Positions 54,087 through 62,968 of a stretch of 64,000 nt of DNA are shown piece after piece. Source of the DNA: Saccharibacillus qingshengii (lineage in GTDB: Bacteria > Bacillota > Bacilli > Paenibacillales > Paenibacillaceae); assembly GCF_013185195.1 (NCBI RefSeq), contig NZ_JAAZWC010000006.1:62001-126000 (forward strand), in the 5' to 3' direction. The position numbers and the translations under genes are program-made. The notes beneath the pieces are model-generated. The model was not told where the DNA came from. It saw only the letters and a program-made list of their open reading frames with translations, and did no database searches. The first letter of the stretch is position 1, and each line of letters begins with the position of its first letter.

Positions 54087-54509
54087 TTATTCGATGTGCC
54101 CGGCCGCATGCCCGGAAACGATCATCTCGTCCGCTACCTGACCGATTGTCGTCGCGCGCAGATGCTCGTCCATTTTGCGTTCGGATTCCCGCATGACCGC
54201 ATCGACGAGGCAGCCCGGACCGTTGGAGTCGCAGCCTTTGAACAGCGGCGTTGTGCCTTCGATCGCCTGAATGATGTCCAGAAACGAAATTTCGTGTTTG
54301 CCGCGGCGCAGACAGTACCCGCCTTGGGCGCCGGAATAGGAATCGATCAATCCGGCTTTGGCCAGCTTGGTCAGGATTTTCGACAGGTAGGTGGGAGAGA
54401 CATTTTGTTTGGCCGCCAGCTCCTGTACGCCGACCTTGAGTCCGGGCGTTCGCGCCGCAAGATCGAGCATGGTGTGCAGCGCGTAGTTGGTACCTTTGGA
54501 ATAATTCAT
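54087..54509 (-). CDS. Rrf2-family transcriptional regulator
   Basis: A 140-residue Rrf2 winged-helix regulator (YALHTMLDLAAR, VGVQELAAKQNVSPTYLSKI, GGYCLRRGKHEISFLDIIQA). Three cysteines (in GGYC, KGC and GPGC) are available; the last two are nine residues apart, resembling the region where NsrR/IscR carry cluster ligands, but I cannot say whether a cluster binds. Stress or nitric-oxide sensing is inferred from family. ATG 54509 follows GAGGATG. It is monocistronic. Confidence 0.87.
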   Translation of the reverse strand: MNYSKGTNYALHTMLDLAARTPGLKVGVQELAAKQNVSPTYLSKILTKLAKAGLIDSYSGAQGGYCLRRGKHEISFLDIIQAIEGTTPLFKGCDSNGPGCLVDAVMRESERKMDEHLRATTIGQVADEMIVSGHAAGHIE

Positions 54510-54716
54510 CGTTTATCATCCTCAATCCTGAATTGGAATACCGATTGCAAGGGGTTGACCCGGCGGAACTTGACCCGGAATCGCTCTTTTTCTATTGTCG
54601 CAAGCCTGAGATTCCCCGTCAATCATCTTTGAAGCGGGAAAACATTTGCCGGGGGACTAGGTGACGGCGGTGCGGAGTGATATAATCTTGGAAACTACGA
54701 AGCGGGAGGCGTTTAT

Positions 54717-55136
54717 ATGACCACTATCCAGTATCTCGACAGTCTTGAATCGATCCAGGAAGATTCGTTCGCCGAAGGCTTTTTCGACGGTTGGCCGAAT
54801 CGGCCGAGTCCGGAGACGTTTGTACGTATGCTGCACGGTTCGGCTTATGTGGTCCTTGCGCAGGATTCGGACACCGGGAAGATCGTCGGGTTTGTGAATG
54901 CGCTTTCCGACGGCGTATTGAGCGCGTACATTCCGCTGCTGGAAGTCGTGCCGTCGCATCAGGGTCAGGGAATCGGGCGCGAACTTGCACGGCGTCTGCT
55001 CAAAAAGCTGGATGCCTATTACATGGTCGACTTGATGTGCGATCCGGAACTGGAAAGTTTCTACGCCCGGCAGGGCATGCGTCCGGCGAACGGCATGACG
55101 CTGCGCAATTACAAAAATCAAAAAGGCATCTCGTGA
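54717..55136 (+). CDS. GNAT-family N-acetyltransferase
   Basis: A 139-residue acetyltransferase with the acetyl-CoA-binding loop VVPSHQGQGIGRELARRLL and a C-terminal ESFYARQGM motif. ATG 54717 follows GGGAGGC. It overlaps the next gene by one base (TGATG), so the two are translationally coupled. The acceptor is unknown. Confidence 0.87.
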   Translation: MTTIQYLDSLESIQEDSFAEGFFDGWPNRPSPETFVRMLHGSAYVVLAQDSDTGKIVGFVNALSDGVLSAYIPLLEVVPSHQGQGIGRELARRLLKKLDAYYMVDLMCDPELESFYARQGMRPANGMTLRNYKNQKGIS

Positions 55137-55630
55137 TGGACGCTTATCCCGTCGTATTTTTTTGTTTGGCTATTACACTCCACAATATCGAAGAAGCCAT
55201 TTGGCTGCCCCGATGGTCACAGCAAACTTCGAAATTTCAAAAACCGGTTACTTCCGGTGAATTTCGTTTTGCCGTTATTTGCATAACTGTCCTGGCTTAT
55301 TTGTCGGCTTTCAGTTTTGCCTATAGGCCGGAATCGGATGCAGCGAAATGGATGTTTGCAGGGTTTTTGGGATCCATGATTGTGAATGCTATTTTTCCGC
55401 ATCTGATTGTGACTCTTTTGACGAAAAAGTATGCACCCGGACTCTTGAGCGGCTTACTGCTCAATCTTCCAATAAATTCATGGGTGATCTGCCGGATGTT
55501 TGCGGACCATTCCATAACATGGAAAGAGTTGGTTCTATCCACACTCGGAGTAGGGATCGGTTTATTGACCTTGATTCCTGTATGGTTTAAAATCGGCAGA
55601 CACATCGCTTCTTCCGAACCGGTAGATTGA
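55136..55630 (+). CDS. HXXEE-domain membrane protein
   Basis: A 164-residue membrane protein from ATG 55136, which overlaps the GNAT stop. It has the HXXEE signature near its N-terminus (LHNIEEAIWLPRW) and about four hydrophobic helices. The function of the family is unknown; conserved His/Glu residues suggest metal or proton involvement. By eye its GC content is clearly lower than that of its neighbours, a possible sign of later acquisition. Confidence 0.82.
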   Translation: MDAYPVVFFCLAITLHNIEEAIWLPRWSQQTSKFQKPVTSGEFRFAVICITVLAYLSAFSFAYRPESDAAKWMFAGFLGSMIVNAIFPHLIVTLLTKKYAPGLLSGLLLNLPINSWVICRMFADHSITWKELVLSTLGVGIGLLTLIPVWFKIGRHIASSEPVD

Positions 55631-55649
55631 GTCATCAGTATGGGCGAAC

Positions 55650-55687
55650 AAAAAAGGGAAACCATTTGCTCCGGTTTCCCTTTTTTT
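55650..55687. terminator. Bidirectional terminator
   Basis: AAAAAGGGAAACC pairs with GGTTTCCCTTTTT around a nine-base loop, with T-tracts on both strands. It serves the GNAT-HXXEE pair and the convergent MFS transporter gene. Confidence 0.88.
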
Positions 55688-55752
55688 GTATTCAATTATC
55701 GATATGAGCTTGTACCAGAGTGCGCTTATCGTTGTAAAAAACGGCTAAATGC

Positions 55753-56964
55753 TTACTCGTGCACGTAACGTCCGCCGCGTCCCGCGGCGAGTCCGGTCAG
55801 CAGGTAGACGGCGACGATGCCGAACATGACATAGTACGGAGTCTGCCAGCCGCCTGTCGCGTCGTGCAGCGCGCCGTACAGCAGCGGGCCGCAGCCGGCG
55901 AGCAGATAGCCGACCGATTGGGCCATGCCGGACAGGTCGGCCGCTTCGGAAGCGCTTGTGGTGCGCAGCGAGAAGAACATCATGATCAGACTGAACGAGA
56001 ATCCGCCCGAGAGGCTGAAGAAGACGATCGAAGCGATAATCAGCGGCAGCGATCCGTTGGCATACAGGAAGCCGAAGATGCCGACGATGTAGCAGGCTGT
56101 CGTCATGATGACGAGCGAGCGCTGGTCTCTCATTTTGGCGGCGATGATCGGAGCGATGAAGTTAATCGGGATCATCAGCATCTGAAACAGCGACAGCATG
56201 TATCCGGCAACCACCGGATCGAGATGCTGGGCATGCATCATATTCGGCAGCCAGGCAACCATGATGTAGTAGATGGACGACTGCATCCCCATATTGACCG
56301 TCACCGTCCAGGCCAGCGGCGAACGCCAGATACTGCGCTTGGGCACATCGGGCGCATTGGAGAGAACGGCGCGGGTATGGCGCCGCAGCTGCGGCAGCCA
56401 GGCGATCAGGCCGATCGCGGACAGGATCGTCCAGATCAGCAGCGCGCCGCGCCAGCCCAGGCCGGTGCTGGCGACCGGTACGCTGATCGCCGCCGCGACC
56501 GAAGCGAAGATGCCCATCATGATCGAATACAAGCCGGTCATGACGCCGATCTTAAGCGGGAATTCGCGCTTGATGATACTCGGAAGCAGGACATTGAAGA
56601 CGGCTACGGCCAGACCGATTAGGAAAGTTCCCGCCATCAACGGAACGATACCGCCGAACGGACGGAAAAGGCTGCCGATGACGATCAAGACAAGCGAGAC
56701 GAAGATCAGCCGTTCGGTTCCGAAGCGCCGGGCCCACTGCGCAACAAAGGGAGACAGCAGCGCAAAAGCCAGCAGCGGCAGGGTCGTCAGAAAGCCTGCC
56801 ATCGTATTCGACAGCGAGAGAGCGTCCCGGATCGTATCGATGATCGGGCTGAGCGAAGTAATATGGGTGCGCAGATTGGCCGCAACCAGCAGAATGCCGG
56901 CGAGCAGCAGATAATAGACGCGGTTCGACACGTCCTCGGTGCGCGGGATTTCGGTTTTTTTCAT
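55753..56964 (-). CDS. MFS transporter, CynX/NimT type
   Basis: A 403-residue twelve-helix transporter. NLRTHITSLSPIIDTIRD in helix 1 and SGGFSFSLIMMFFSLRTTSASEAADLSG (quoted in part: SLRTTSASEAADLSG) in the C-terminal half are typical of the CynX/NimT subfamily, which handles cyanate, 2-nitroimidazole or related small anions. ATG 56964 is the likely start, with GGAG rather far upstream; a TTG three codons earlier is the alternative. It follows the GntR gene by 49 bases on the same strand. Confidence 0.88.
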   Translation of the reverse strand: MKKTEIPRTEDVSNRVYYLLLAGILLVAANLRTHITSLSPIIDTIRDALSLSNTMAGFLTTLPLLAFALLSPFVAQWARRFGTERLIFVSLVLIVIGSLFRPFGGIVPLMAGTFLIGLAVAVFNVLLPSIIKREFPLKIGVMTGLYSIMMGIFASVAAAISVPVASTGLGWRGALLIWTILSAIGLIAWLPQLRRHTRAVLSNAPDVPKRSIWRSPLAWTVTVNMGMQSSIYYIMVAWLPNMMHAQHLDPVVAGYMLSLFQMLMIPINFIAPIIAAKMRDQRSLVIMTTACYIVGIFGFLYANGSLPLIIASIVFFSLSGGFSFSLIMMFFSLRTTSASEAADLSGMAQSVGYLLAGCGPLLYGALHDATGGWQTPYYVMFGIVAVYLLTGLAAGRGGRYVHE

Positions 56965-57013
56965 GGTGGACAAGACTCCGTTCCTGCCGCCCTGGAGGTG
57001 GCATCAGATAAAT

Positions 57014-57694
57014 TCACTGCGGATCGTGCGGGGCTTTGAAGCGTGCGATATAATCGTCGACGGCCTGAGCCGCGCGCTTCGCGTCGCGTGCCCGGATCGC
57101 GGCGATCAGCTCGGGGTGGCCGACTTCGTAGCGGCTTCCGACTAGGCTGCGGTTAACCTCGATCGAAATCTGCAGTTTCTCGAACAGGCTCTCGTACAGA
57201 TCGGCGAGCAGACTGTTGCGCGAAGCCGCGATTACGGCGCCGTGCAGATTCCAGTCGGCTCGTTTGAACAAATCGTGGTCTTCGATCTCGCCGCCCAGCG
57301 CTTCCTGGCATTGGGCACTGAAATGTTCCATCCGCTGCAGATCTTCCTCCGTGCGATGCTTGCAGGCCAGTACGGCGGCTTCCCGGTCCAGCGCATGCTG
57401 GACTTCGAGCGCTTCTTGAACAGACGAACGGCGCATGCGTTTGTTCAGGATCGCGCTCAGTTCGCTGCTGGCCGTGACGAAGGTTCCGTCGCCCTGCCGG
57501 GTCTCCAGCAGGCCGACCTGCACCAGACCCCGAATCGCTTCGCGCAGCGTATTGCGGCTGACGCCGAGATGCTGCATCAGATCCGCTTCGCGCGGAATAC
57601 GGCTGCCGATTTCCCAGGAGCCTTCCTTGATCAGCGTTTCGAGCCGGTCGTAGACCTGGCCGGAAAGCGTTTGTTTCTCCAGTTTCTCGAACAT
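57014..57694 (-). CDS. GntR/FadR-family transcriptional regulator
   Basis: A 226-residue FadR-type regulator: an N-terminal winged helix (GSRIPREADLMQHLGVSRNTLREAI, quoted in part as LMQHLGVSRNTLREAI) and a C-terminal all-helical FCD domain with metal-ligand-type Asp/His positions (DWNLHGAVIAAS, VGHPELIAAI). ATG 57694 follows AAAGGAGC. It lies directly upstream of the MFS gene on the same strand and probably controls it in response to an organic acid. Confidence 0.9.
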   Translation of the reverse strand: MFEKLEKQTLSGQVYDRLETLIKEGSWEIGSRIPREADLMQHLGVSRNTLREAIRGLVQVGLLETRQGDGTFVTASSELSAILNKRMRRSSVQEALEVQHALDREAAVLACKHRTEEDLQRMEHFSAQCQEALGGEIEDHDLFKRADWNLHGAVIAASRNSLLADLYESLFEKLQISIEVNRSLVGSRYEVGHPELIAAIRARDAKRAAQAVDDYIARFKAPHDPQ

Positions 57695-57775
57695 GCAGAG
57701 CTCCTTTTTCAAAGGTAGGATGATTGGATGTTTCACTCGGCTCAGTATAAAAGGTTTGGTTAAGCTTGTAAAGAC

Positions 57776-57809
57776 AAAAATGCCCTTTGACGCACAAGGC
57801 GCAAAGGGC
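57776..57809 (-). terminator. Terminator of the 57884-58504 gene
   Basis: On the minus strand GCCCTTTG-CGC pairs with GCG-CAAAGGGC (57782-57809), followed by ATTTTTG. It separates that gene from the GntR gene. Confidence 0.7.
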
Positions 57810-57883
57810 TGGGCGGCTGCCGCTGGGGGCTGCCTTTTTTATCGGTCGCAATCGGATCTTTCACAGAACCCTGCGTTTCGAAA

Positions 57884-58504
57884 TTATTTCTTTTTTTGAT
57901 CAATCTTCACAAGGCGCGAACCTTCCGGGAAATCGCCGACTTTCTCGCTCACATCCTGGAACAGACCGAATTTGAGCAGGGTCAGCTGTTGTTCGGGCAG
58001 CGATACGGCTTCGTAACGTTCATCGGGCAGAACGACAATTGCGGATTCCGTCAGTCTCAGATTGCCCAGGAAGTAATCGCCTGCATAACCCAGGTTGGCC
58101 GGACTGCCGTTCAGGGGGAAGCCTTCTGCGACCGCTTGGTCTTTGTCGGCGGCAAACAGCAGGCCTTCTGCTTCTTCCGGGCGGATCGGCAGCTCGGCGA
58201 GCGCTTCGCGCTTGTCCGCGCTCTTGGGCGCTTTGCGCAGAATCAGCTGGCGCTGCGTCCATTCCCGGGCCGTCGTTTCACTGACGATCAGCGTTTTTTC
58301 TTCCCATTTGACCGGATAATCCGAGCGTTTGTCCTGCCCGGCATCGACCTTTTTCACGTCGGCTTCGATCTGTTCGCCGCTGCCGACCAGCAGAATGCCG
58401 TTCGCCCGGTCATTCAGTACCGGAACGACAACGAAGAAGTAGACGACGGGAAGGGTGACGAGAACAACCAGGCCCGCCAATAGGATAAGTACAGGTTTTT
58501 TCAT
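57884..58504 (-). CDS. Membrane-anchored hypothetical protein
   Basis: A 206-residue protein with one N-terminal membrane helix (LILLAGLVVLVTLPVVYFF) and a soluble, extracellular domain of about 170 residues without a motif I recognise. It ends in a lysine-rich tail. ATG 58504 follows GAGGAGAG. It is monocistronic, between two terminators. Confidence 0.75.
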   Translation of the reverse strand: MKKPVLILLAGLVVLVTLPVVYFFVVVPVLNDRANGILLVGSGEQIEADVKKVDAGQDKRSDYPVKWEEKTLIVSETTAREWTQRQLILRKAPKSADKREALAELPIRPEEAEGLLFAADKDQAVAEGFPLNGSPANLGYAGDYFLGNLRLTESAIVVLPDERYEAVSLPEQQLTLLKFGLFQDVSEKVGDFPEGSRLVKIDQKKK

Positions 58505-58634
58505 CGAAAATCTCTCCTCTGTATGGGGCGTCTGGCGCCTCCGAATACCTGTATTGTACGGGGAGGAGAGAAAGGGCTCTATCGATCTGTCTTAACGCAG
58601 CCTTACATTGTCGTTAAGGATCGCGCACGGCAAA

Positions 58635-58662
58635 AAGGAAGCCTCCGCGCGGAGGCTTCCTT
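58635..58662 (-). terminator. Terminator of the 41-residue small gene
   Basis: AAGGAAGCCTCC pairs with GGAGGCTTCCTT around GCGC. On the minus strand the T-tract TTTTT follows, so it ends transcription from the small gene at 58746-58871. Confidence 0.8.
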
Positions 58663-58745
58663 ACGTTTGGCGATGAGGCGTTCCGGCTTCAGGCCGTGGA
58701 TCGCCAACGCCTATTGCGGTGCGCTTCGGGTCCGAGGGTCGGACG

Positions 58746-58871
58746 CTACTTCGCGCTTCGCTTGCCCATCGACTGGAGCTGCGACATCAATTTGGTACGG
58801 GAGTCTTTGTTTCTGAGCAGATAAGCAGCTCCGAGTCCCACGGCGGCGGTCATCAAAGAAGATCTTTTCAT
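58746..58871 (-). CDS. Small 41-residue protein
   Basis: A short gene from ATG 58871 (preceded by AGGAGGAATTTACG, an excellent ribosome site) to TAG 58746. The product begins MKRSSLMTAAVGLGAAYLL and continues into a basic, polar tail (RNKDSRTKLMSQLQSMGKRS). It looks like one of the tiny YrzQ/DUF3918-like proteins of Bacilli, with a hydrophobic N-terminal helix that may insert in the membrane. Function unknown. A terminator lies 84 bases downstream. Confidence 0.75.
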   Translation of the reverse strand: MKRSSLMTAAVGLGAAYLLRNKDSRTKLMSQLQSMGKRSAK

Positions 58872-58984
58872 CGTAAATTCCTCCTCAAAGTCTAAGTTGT
58901 GGATGTTGATGTTGTACCTTGTTCAGAATTTACCCGCCTGTGCCGCGCTGAAACCTTTTTGTATTCAAAAGAAATCGGATGAGG

Positions 58985-59175
58985 TATAATAGAACGTCTT
59001 GACGGAGTTTCGAGTAACAAATCACCCTAACGGTTCGGAGACGATACCCATGCCTATAGATGAAAAACAGAAAATTGCCGCATACGGCGTTTTTTTGAGA
59101 AAGTTCGCGGGTCTACGGACCGGTCGGACTTTTTTTGTTTCCTTGGGGCAAGAAAAGTGACGGAGGGAAGAAGAG
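58985..59175 (+). promoter_or_regulatory. Promoter and structured leader of the CDF gene
   Basis: A perfect TATAAT (58985-58990) lies 185 bases before the CDF start. The leader contains a CGTC/GACG hairpin, a GCCG-CATA-CGGC stem followed by seven T (59077-59096), and a second T-run near 59129-59135 after a GGTC/GACC stem. This pattern fits an attenuator, possibly metal-sensing, but I recognise no known riboswitch consensus. Confidence 0.35.
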
Positions 59176-60135
59176 ATGGAAGAGGCGAAAAAACAATCGA
59201 TCTTCGCAGCCTGGATCAGTCTGATCAGCAATGTGCTGCTTACCATTTTGAAGACGGTGGTCGGACTGCTGTTCAACAGCCAGGTTCTGATTGCGGACGG
59301 GGTGCATAACGCGGGAGACGTGATCGCCTCCGCGGCGGCGCTCGGTTCCATGCGTATTTCCAGCCGTCCGCCCGACGAAGACCATCCGTACGGGCACGGC
59401 AAAGCGGAAGTGATCGGCGCAAGCGTCGTGGCAACCATTCTGCTGCTGGCGGCGCTGTACGTGGGCTACCACTCGATCGCGGCGCTGCTGGCTCCGATCC
59501 CGGAAGCGCATGTCGTGGCTCTGGTCGCGGCCGCATTGTCGCTGATCTGGAAGCTCGTGCTCTACGTGTATACGATCAGAATCGGCCGCCTCGCGAACAG
59601 CAAAGGTCTGATTGCGACGGCGCAGGATCATCTGGCGGATGTCTACGCATCGGGCGCGGCGGTTATCGGAATCGGGCTTGGGCTGCTCGGCCAAATGCTG
59701 AATATGCCGGTGCTCGCTTATGCGGACCCGCTTGCGGGGATCGTGGTCGCGGTGCTCGTCTTGAAGCTGGCCTGGGACATGGCGCGGGAATCGATCGATA
59801 TTTTGATGGAAAAAGCGATCAGTTCGCATGAACTTGCCGCACTGGAGCATATTGTCCGCGGAATCGAAGAGGTCAAGCGGATCGACCGTATCCGGGCACG
59901 CGAGCACGGGCAGTACATCATTATCGATCTGCGGGTCGGGGTCGATGCGCAGATGACGATCCAGCAGGGGCACGACGTCATCCGCAAGATCAAACAAGCC
60001 ATTCTGTCTGCCCACCCCAACGTCAGCGAAGTCATGATCCATCTGAATCCCTGGTATGCAGGCGCTCCGGAAGCCAGCGAAGCCGAACCTTCCGTAAGCA
60101 TCGGGGATTCGGGCGGGGTACGAGTCGAAGAATAA
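59176..60135 (+). CDS. Cation diffusion facilitator transporter
   Basis: A 319-residue CDF antiporter that exports divalent metals such as Zn2+ or Mn2+. It has six membrane helices with metal-site motifs ADGVHNAGD in helix 2 and HLADVYASG in helix 5, the DHPYGHGK loop, and a C-terminal cytoplasmic dimerisation domain. HxxxD in helix 2 is replaced by DGVHNAGD as in the MntE/Mn-type or FieF-like groups; specificity is uncertain. ATG 59176 follows GGAGGGAAG. Preceded by a structured leader. Confidence 0.92.
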   Translation: MEEAKKQSIFAAWISLISNVLLTILKTVVGLLFNSQVLIADGVHNAGDVIASAAALGSMRISSRPPDEDHPYGHGKAEVIGASVVATILLLAALYVGYHSIAALLAPIPEAHVVALVAAALSLIWKLVLYVYTIRIGRLANSKGLIATAQDHLADVYASGAAVIGIGLGLLGQMLNMPVLAYADPLAGIVVAVLVLKLAWDMARESIDILMEKAISSHELAALEHIVRGIEEVKRIDRIRAREHGQYIIIDLRVGVDAQMTIQQGHDVIRKIKQAILSAHPNVSEVMIHLNPWYAGAPEASEAEPSVSIGDSGGVRVEE

Positions 60136-60294
60136 ATCCGGATAATCCGGGCCCTGCCGGGCCGACGTCCGGACAGCCCGCTGCCCAAGGTTGCAGCTCA
60201 AGGGCCAAGCGGGCCGCTCTGCGGCTAAGGGGGTCGGATCGTCGCCGAATCGTTCTTTCTTGAGTAGAAACAGGCCGTCCTGCGGTTCAATTTA

Positions 60295-60342
60295 AAAAAG
60301 CCTTCCGATATCCGCTTGGGCGGGTATCGGAAGGCTTTTTGC
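60295..60342. terminator. Bidirectional terminator between CDF and EamA genes
   Basis: AAAAAGCCTTCCGATA pairs with TATCGGAAGGCTTTTT, extended by CCGC/GCGGG near the TTGG loop. It serves both convergent genes. Confidence 0.88.
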
Positions 60343-60373
60343 TATGCGGTGTGCGATTCGGGCGCAGGATCGT

Positions 60374-61279
60374 CTAGCGGCGCCGGGCCAGCGCGGAACC
60401 CACGACGCCGGTCAGAATGGCCGCCGCGCCGACCAGAGCGGCCGGGCCGACCTCTTCGCCGAGCAGCAGCGCACCGGCTGCAAGCGCGACGACGGCGGAC
60501 AGGCTGCCGAATACGCTCATCCGGGAAGCTTCGATCCGCGAAAGCGCGTAATTGGACAGGTACGAAGTCGCCAGCGAAGAGAGGACGCCGAGGTAGAGCA
60601 CCGCGGCCAGGAAAGAAGGCGAAGCGAGCGGCGCGGCAAGTTCCGGCAGCGTGCCGGCTGAAGCATGGCGAATCAGCGCCAGCAGCCCGAACGTGACGAA
60701 GCCGAGCAGATTCATGAAATAGGTCAGTTCCTTGGGGCTGTAGCTTCCGCTCAGCCTGCGGGCCAGCACGTTATAGCCGGCCTGGGAGAAAGCGGAGCCC
60801 AGCAGAAGCCCAATGCCGATCAGGCTGGCGGAGAACGCCGCGCCTTCCCGGCCTGCGAACAGACAGGCGACGCCGATAACGGACAGCAGCGTAAAGGCTT
60901 TCTGCATGGAGCTCGACCGTTCGCCGAGCATAAGTCCGGCGAGAATAAGCGTGAACACGGGTACCGCGCCCTGAATCATGCCGGCTTCGGCCGAGGAAGC
61001 ATAGAGCAGGCCGAACGTCTGCAGGCTGAAAAAGGCGACGGGGTAGAAGATCGTGACCGGCAGAATGCGCAGGGCGCCGCTGCGGATCTTGCGCAGGCCG
61101 CTGCGCCCGGGGAAAGCAAACAGGGAAGCGGCGGCAAACGCGAACAGGAAACGGTAAGCGAGAATATCGAGCGGGTCGGCGGTTTGGAGCGCGATTTTGA
61201 CGAATAGAAAAGAAAATCCGATAATCAGCGCGTTCAGAATCGCAGCCGCGTAAGCCCGATTTGCAGGGCGGGTAGGCAT
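60374..61279 (-). CDS. EamA-family DMT transporter
   Basis: A 301-residue drug/metabolite transporter with ten helices in two EamA repeats (NALIIGFSFLFVKIALQ, AGMIQGAVPVFTLILAGLML, and the second-half SRMSVFGSLSAVVALAAGALLLGE). It likely exports an amino acid or other metabolite. ATG 61279 follows GGAGG. It is divergent from a MocR-type regulator, a very common pairing. Confidence 0.9.
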   Translation of the reverse strand: MPTRPANRAYAAAILNALIIGFSFLFVKIALQTADPLDILAYRFLFAFAAASLFAFPGRSGLRKIRSGALRILPVTIFYPVAFFSLQTFGLLYASSAEAGMIQGAVPVFTLILAGLMLGERSSSMQKAFTLLSVIGVACLFAGREGAAFSASLIGIGLLLGSAFSQAGYNVLARRLSGSYSPKELTYFMNLLGFVTFGLLALIRHASAGTLPELAAPLASPSFLAAVLYLGVLSSLATSYLSNYALSRIEASRMSVFGSLSAVVALAAGALLLGEEVGPAALVGAAAILTGVVGSALARRR

Positions 61280-61471
61280 GGGCAGTCAACCTCCGAAGCG
61301 AAAATTTCCGAGGGGCGAAAGCGGGTACGGAGCCGGCGTTTATCCGGATACTCGGGAGATCGGGAAACGCCGGGCATTCCCGGATTCGTACGATCTCGGC
61401 AGGCAGTGCGGCCGCATCTGCACTTTTTATTCTAAACATCGCCCCGGCATGCTACAATAGACATAATGATG

Positions 61472-61489
61472 ATCTGTACCGGTACAGAT
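61472..61489. promoter_or_regulatory. Perfect 18-bp palindrome, probable MocR operator
   Basis: ATCTGTACCGGTACAGAT is an exact palindrome 20 bases upstream of the MocR start and 5-14 bases after candidate -10 boxes (TACAAT 61453-61458, CATAAT 61462-61467). GTACC-GGTAC sites are typical of MocR-type regulators, so it probably mediates autorepression and control of the divergent transporter. Confidence 0.65.
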
Positions 61490-61509
61490 GGGGGAGGAGG
61501 AGGCGCAGT

Positions 61510-62889
61510 ATGTATAAATATATGGAGCTGCTGAACGAGCTGGAAGGGATGATCGCAGGTTCCATGAAAGAAGGGGACAAGATTCCTTCGATTCGGACCC
61601 TCTCCGAACGGTATGTCTGCAGCAAGAGTACGGTGATCCGCGCCCTGTCGGAACTTGAACGCACGCATCTGATCTACGCTTCGGCCAAAAGCGGCTATTA
61701 TGTGCTCGGCCGGGCCGCGCAGCCGGAGCGGCGCAGCCGGACGATCGATTTGGTCCATTCCGCGCCGGACCCCGAAATTTTCCCGTACCTCGATTTTCAG
61801 CAGTGTCTGAACAAAGCGATCGATACCTACCGCAACGATCTGTTCCTATACGGAACGCCCCGGGGTCTGCCTTCGCTGATCCGGGAAATGCAGCGCCATC
61901 TGGCGGGGTATCAGGTATTTGCGGAGCCCGAACGCATCTTCATCACTTCCGGTGCGCAGCAGGCGCTGACGCTGCTGGCCGGTATGCCGTTTCCGGGAGG
62001 GGCGGAGACTGTGCTGGTCGAACAGCCGACCTATCCGCTGTTTATCGCGTATCTCGAAGCTCACCGTATCCCCGCCGTCGGTATCCGCCGGGATGCCGAC
62101 GGTATCGATCTGGATGAACTGGAGCGCATCTTCCGCGGAGGGCGGATCAAATTTTTCTATACGATTCCGCGCTTCCACAATCCGCTCGGCAGTTCGTATA
62201 CCCGGCGTCAGAAAGAGCGGATTGTGCAGCTCGCCGCACGGTACGGCGTCTATCTGGTCGAAGACGATTATATGGCCGATCTGGAGCAGGATGCCAAGTC
62301 CGATCCGCTGTATGCGTACGACCGGGAAGAGAGAACGATCTATCTGAAAAGCTACTCGAAGATTCTGTTCCCCGGCCTGCGCGTCGGAGCGGCCGTGCTG
62401 CCCCGCGAACTGTCCGAATCGTTCGGACGCTACAAGCAGCTGCTGGACATCGACAGTTCGATGCTCTCGCAGGCCGCGCTGGAACTGTATCTCAAGAGCG
62501 GCATGTTCGATCGGCACCGGGAGAAGATCCGCGCACGCTACAGCCGGCGTTCCGAACTGCTCGGCACCGCGATCTGCCAAGCCCGCGAAGAGTATCCGGG
62601 CGTCTTCACGGGTCCCGCGCCTTCGCCCGGAGGGATTCATACGCATCTGCTTCCGCGGATGCCCGCCGCGCTGCCTGCGGCTGTCGAACGTCTGGGCCGC
62701 CGGTGTATCCGCGCGGAAAGCGCCGCCGCCCATTATCTGGACGGCTTCCCGGCTGAAGCCATGCTGAAACTGAACGTATCCGGGGTGCGCGAAGAAGAGA
62801 TTCCCGGCGGGGTCGCCGCGGTTGCCGAAGAGCTGGCGCGGGCCGTACGCCGACTTCTGCCTTCGTCTCCGGCCCGAACGGCCGACTGA
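61510..62889 (+). CDS. MocR-type regulator (GntR helix-turn-helix plus aminotransferase domain)
   Basis: A 459-residue MocR/PdxR-family protein. Residues 1-70 form a GntR winged helix (IPSIRTLSERYVCSKSTVIR), followed by a fold-type I aminotransferase domain with ITSGAQQALTLLAG, IPRFHNPLGSSYT and the PLP lysine in YLKSYSKILFPGLRVG. It senses PLP or an aminated ligand. ATG 61510 follows GGGGAGGAGGAGG. It likely regulates the divergent EamA transporter. Confidence 0.92.
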   Translation: MYKYMELLNELEGMIAGSMKEGDKIPSIRTLSERYVCSKSTVIRALSELERTHLIYASAKSGYYVLGRAAQPERRSRTIDLVHSAPDPEIFPYLDFQQCLNKAIDTYRNDLFLYGTPRGLPSLIREMQRHLAGYQVFAEPERIFITSGAQQALTLLAGMPFPGGAETVLVEQPTYPLFIAYLEAHRIPAVGIRRDADGIDLDELERIFRGGRIKFFYTIPRFHNPLGSSYTRRQKERIVQLAARYGVYLVEDDYMADLEQDAKSDPLYAYDREERTIYLKSYSKILFPGLRVGAAVLPRELSESFGRYKQLLDIDSSMLSQAALELYLKSGMFDRHREKIRARYSRRSELLGTAICQAREEYPGVFTGPAPSPGGIHTHLLPRMPAALPAAVERLGRRCIRAESAAAHYLDGFPAEAMLKLNVSGVREEEIPGGVAAVAEELARAVRRLLPSSPARTAD

Positions 62890-62968
62890 GCACGGACACT
62901 CTTGGGCCGCTGCCGGATTTATCCAACGAACGTGACTGCCTATCCCATCAAAAAGGAGCAAACGCCGA

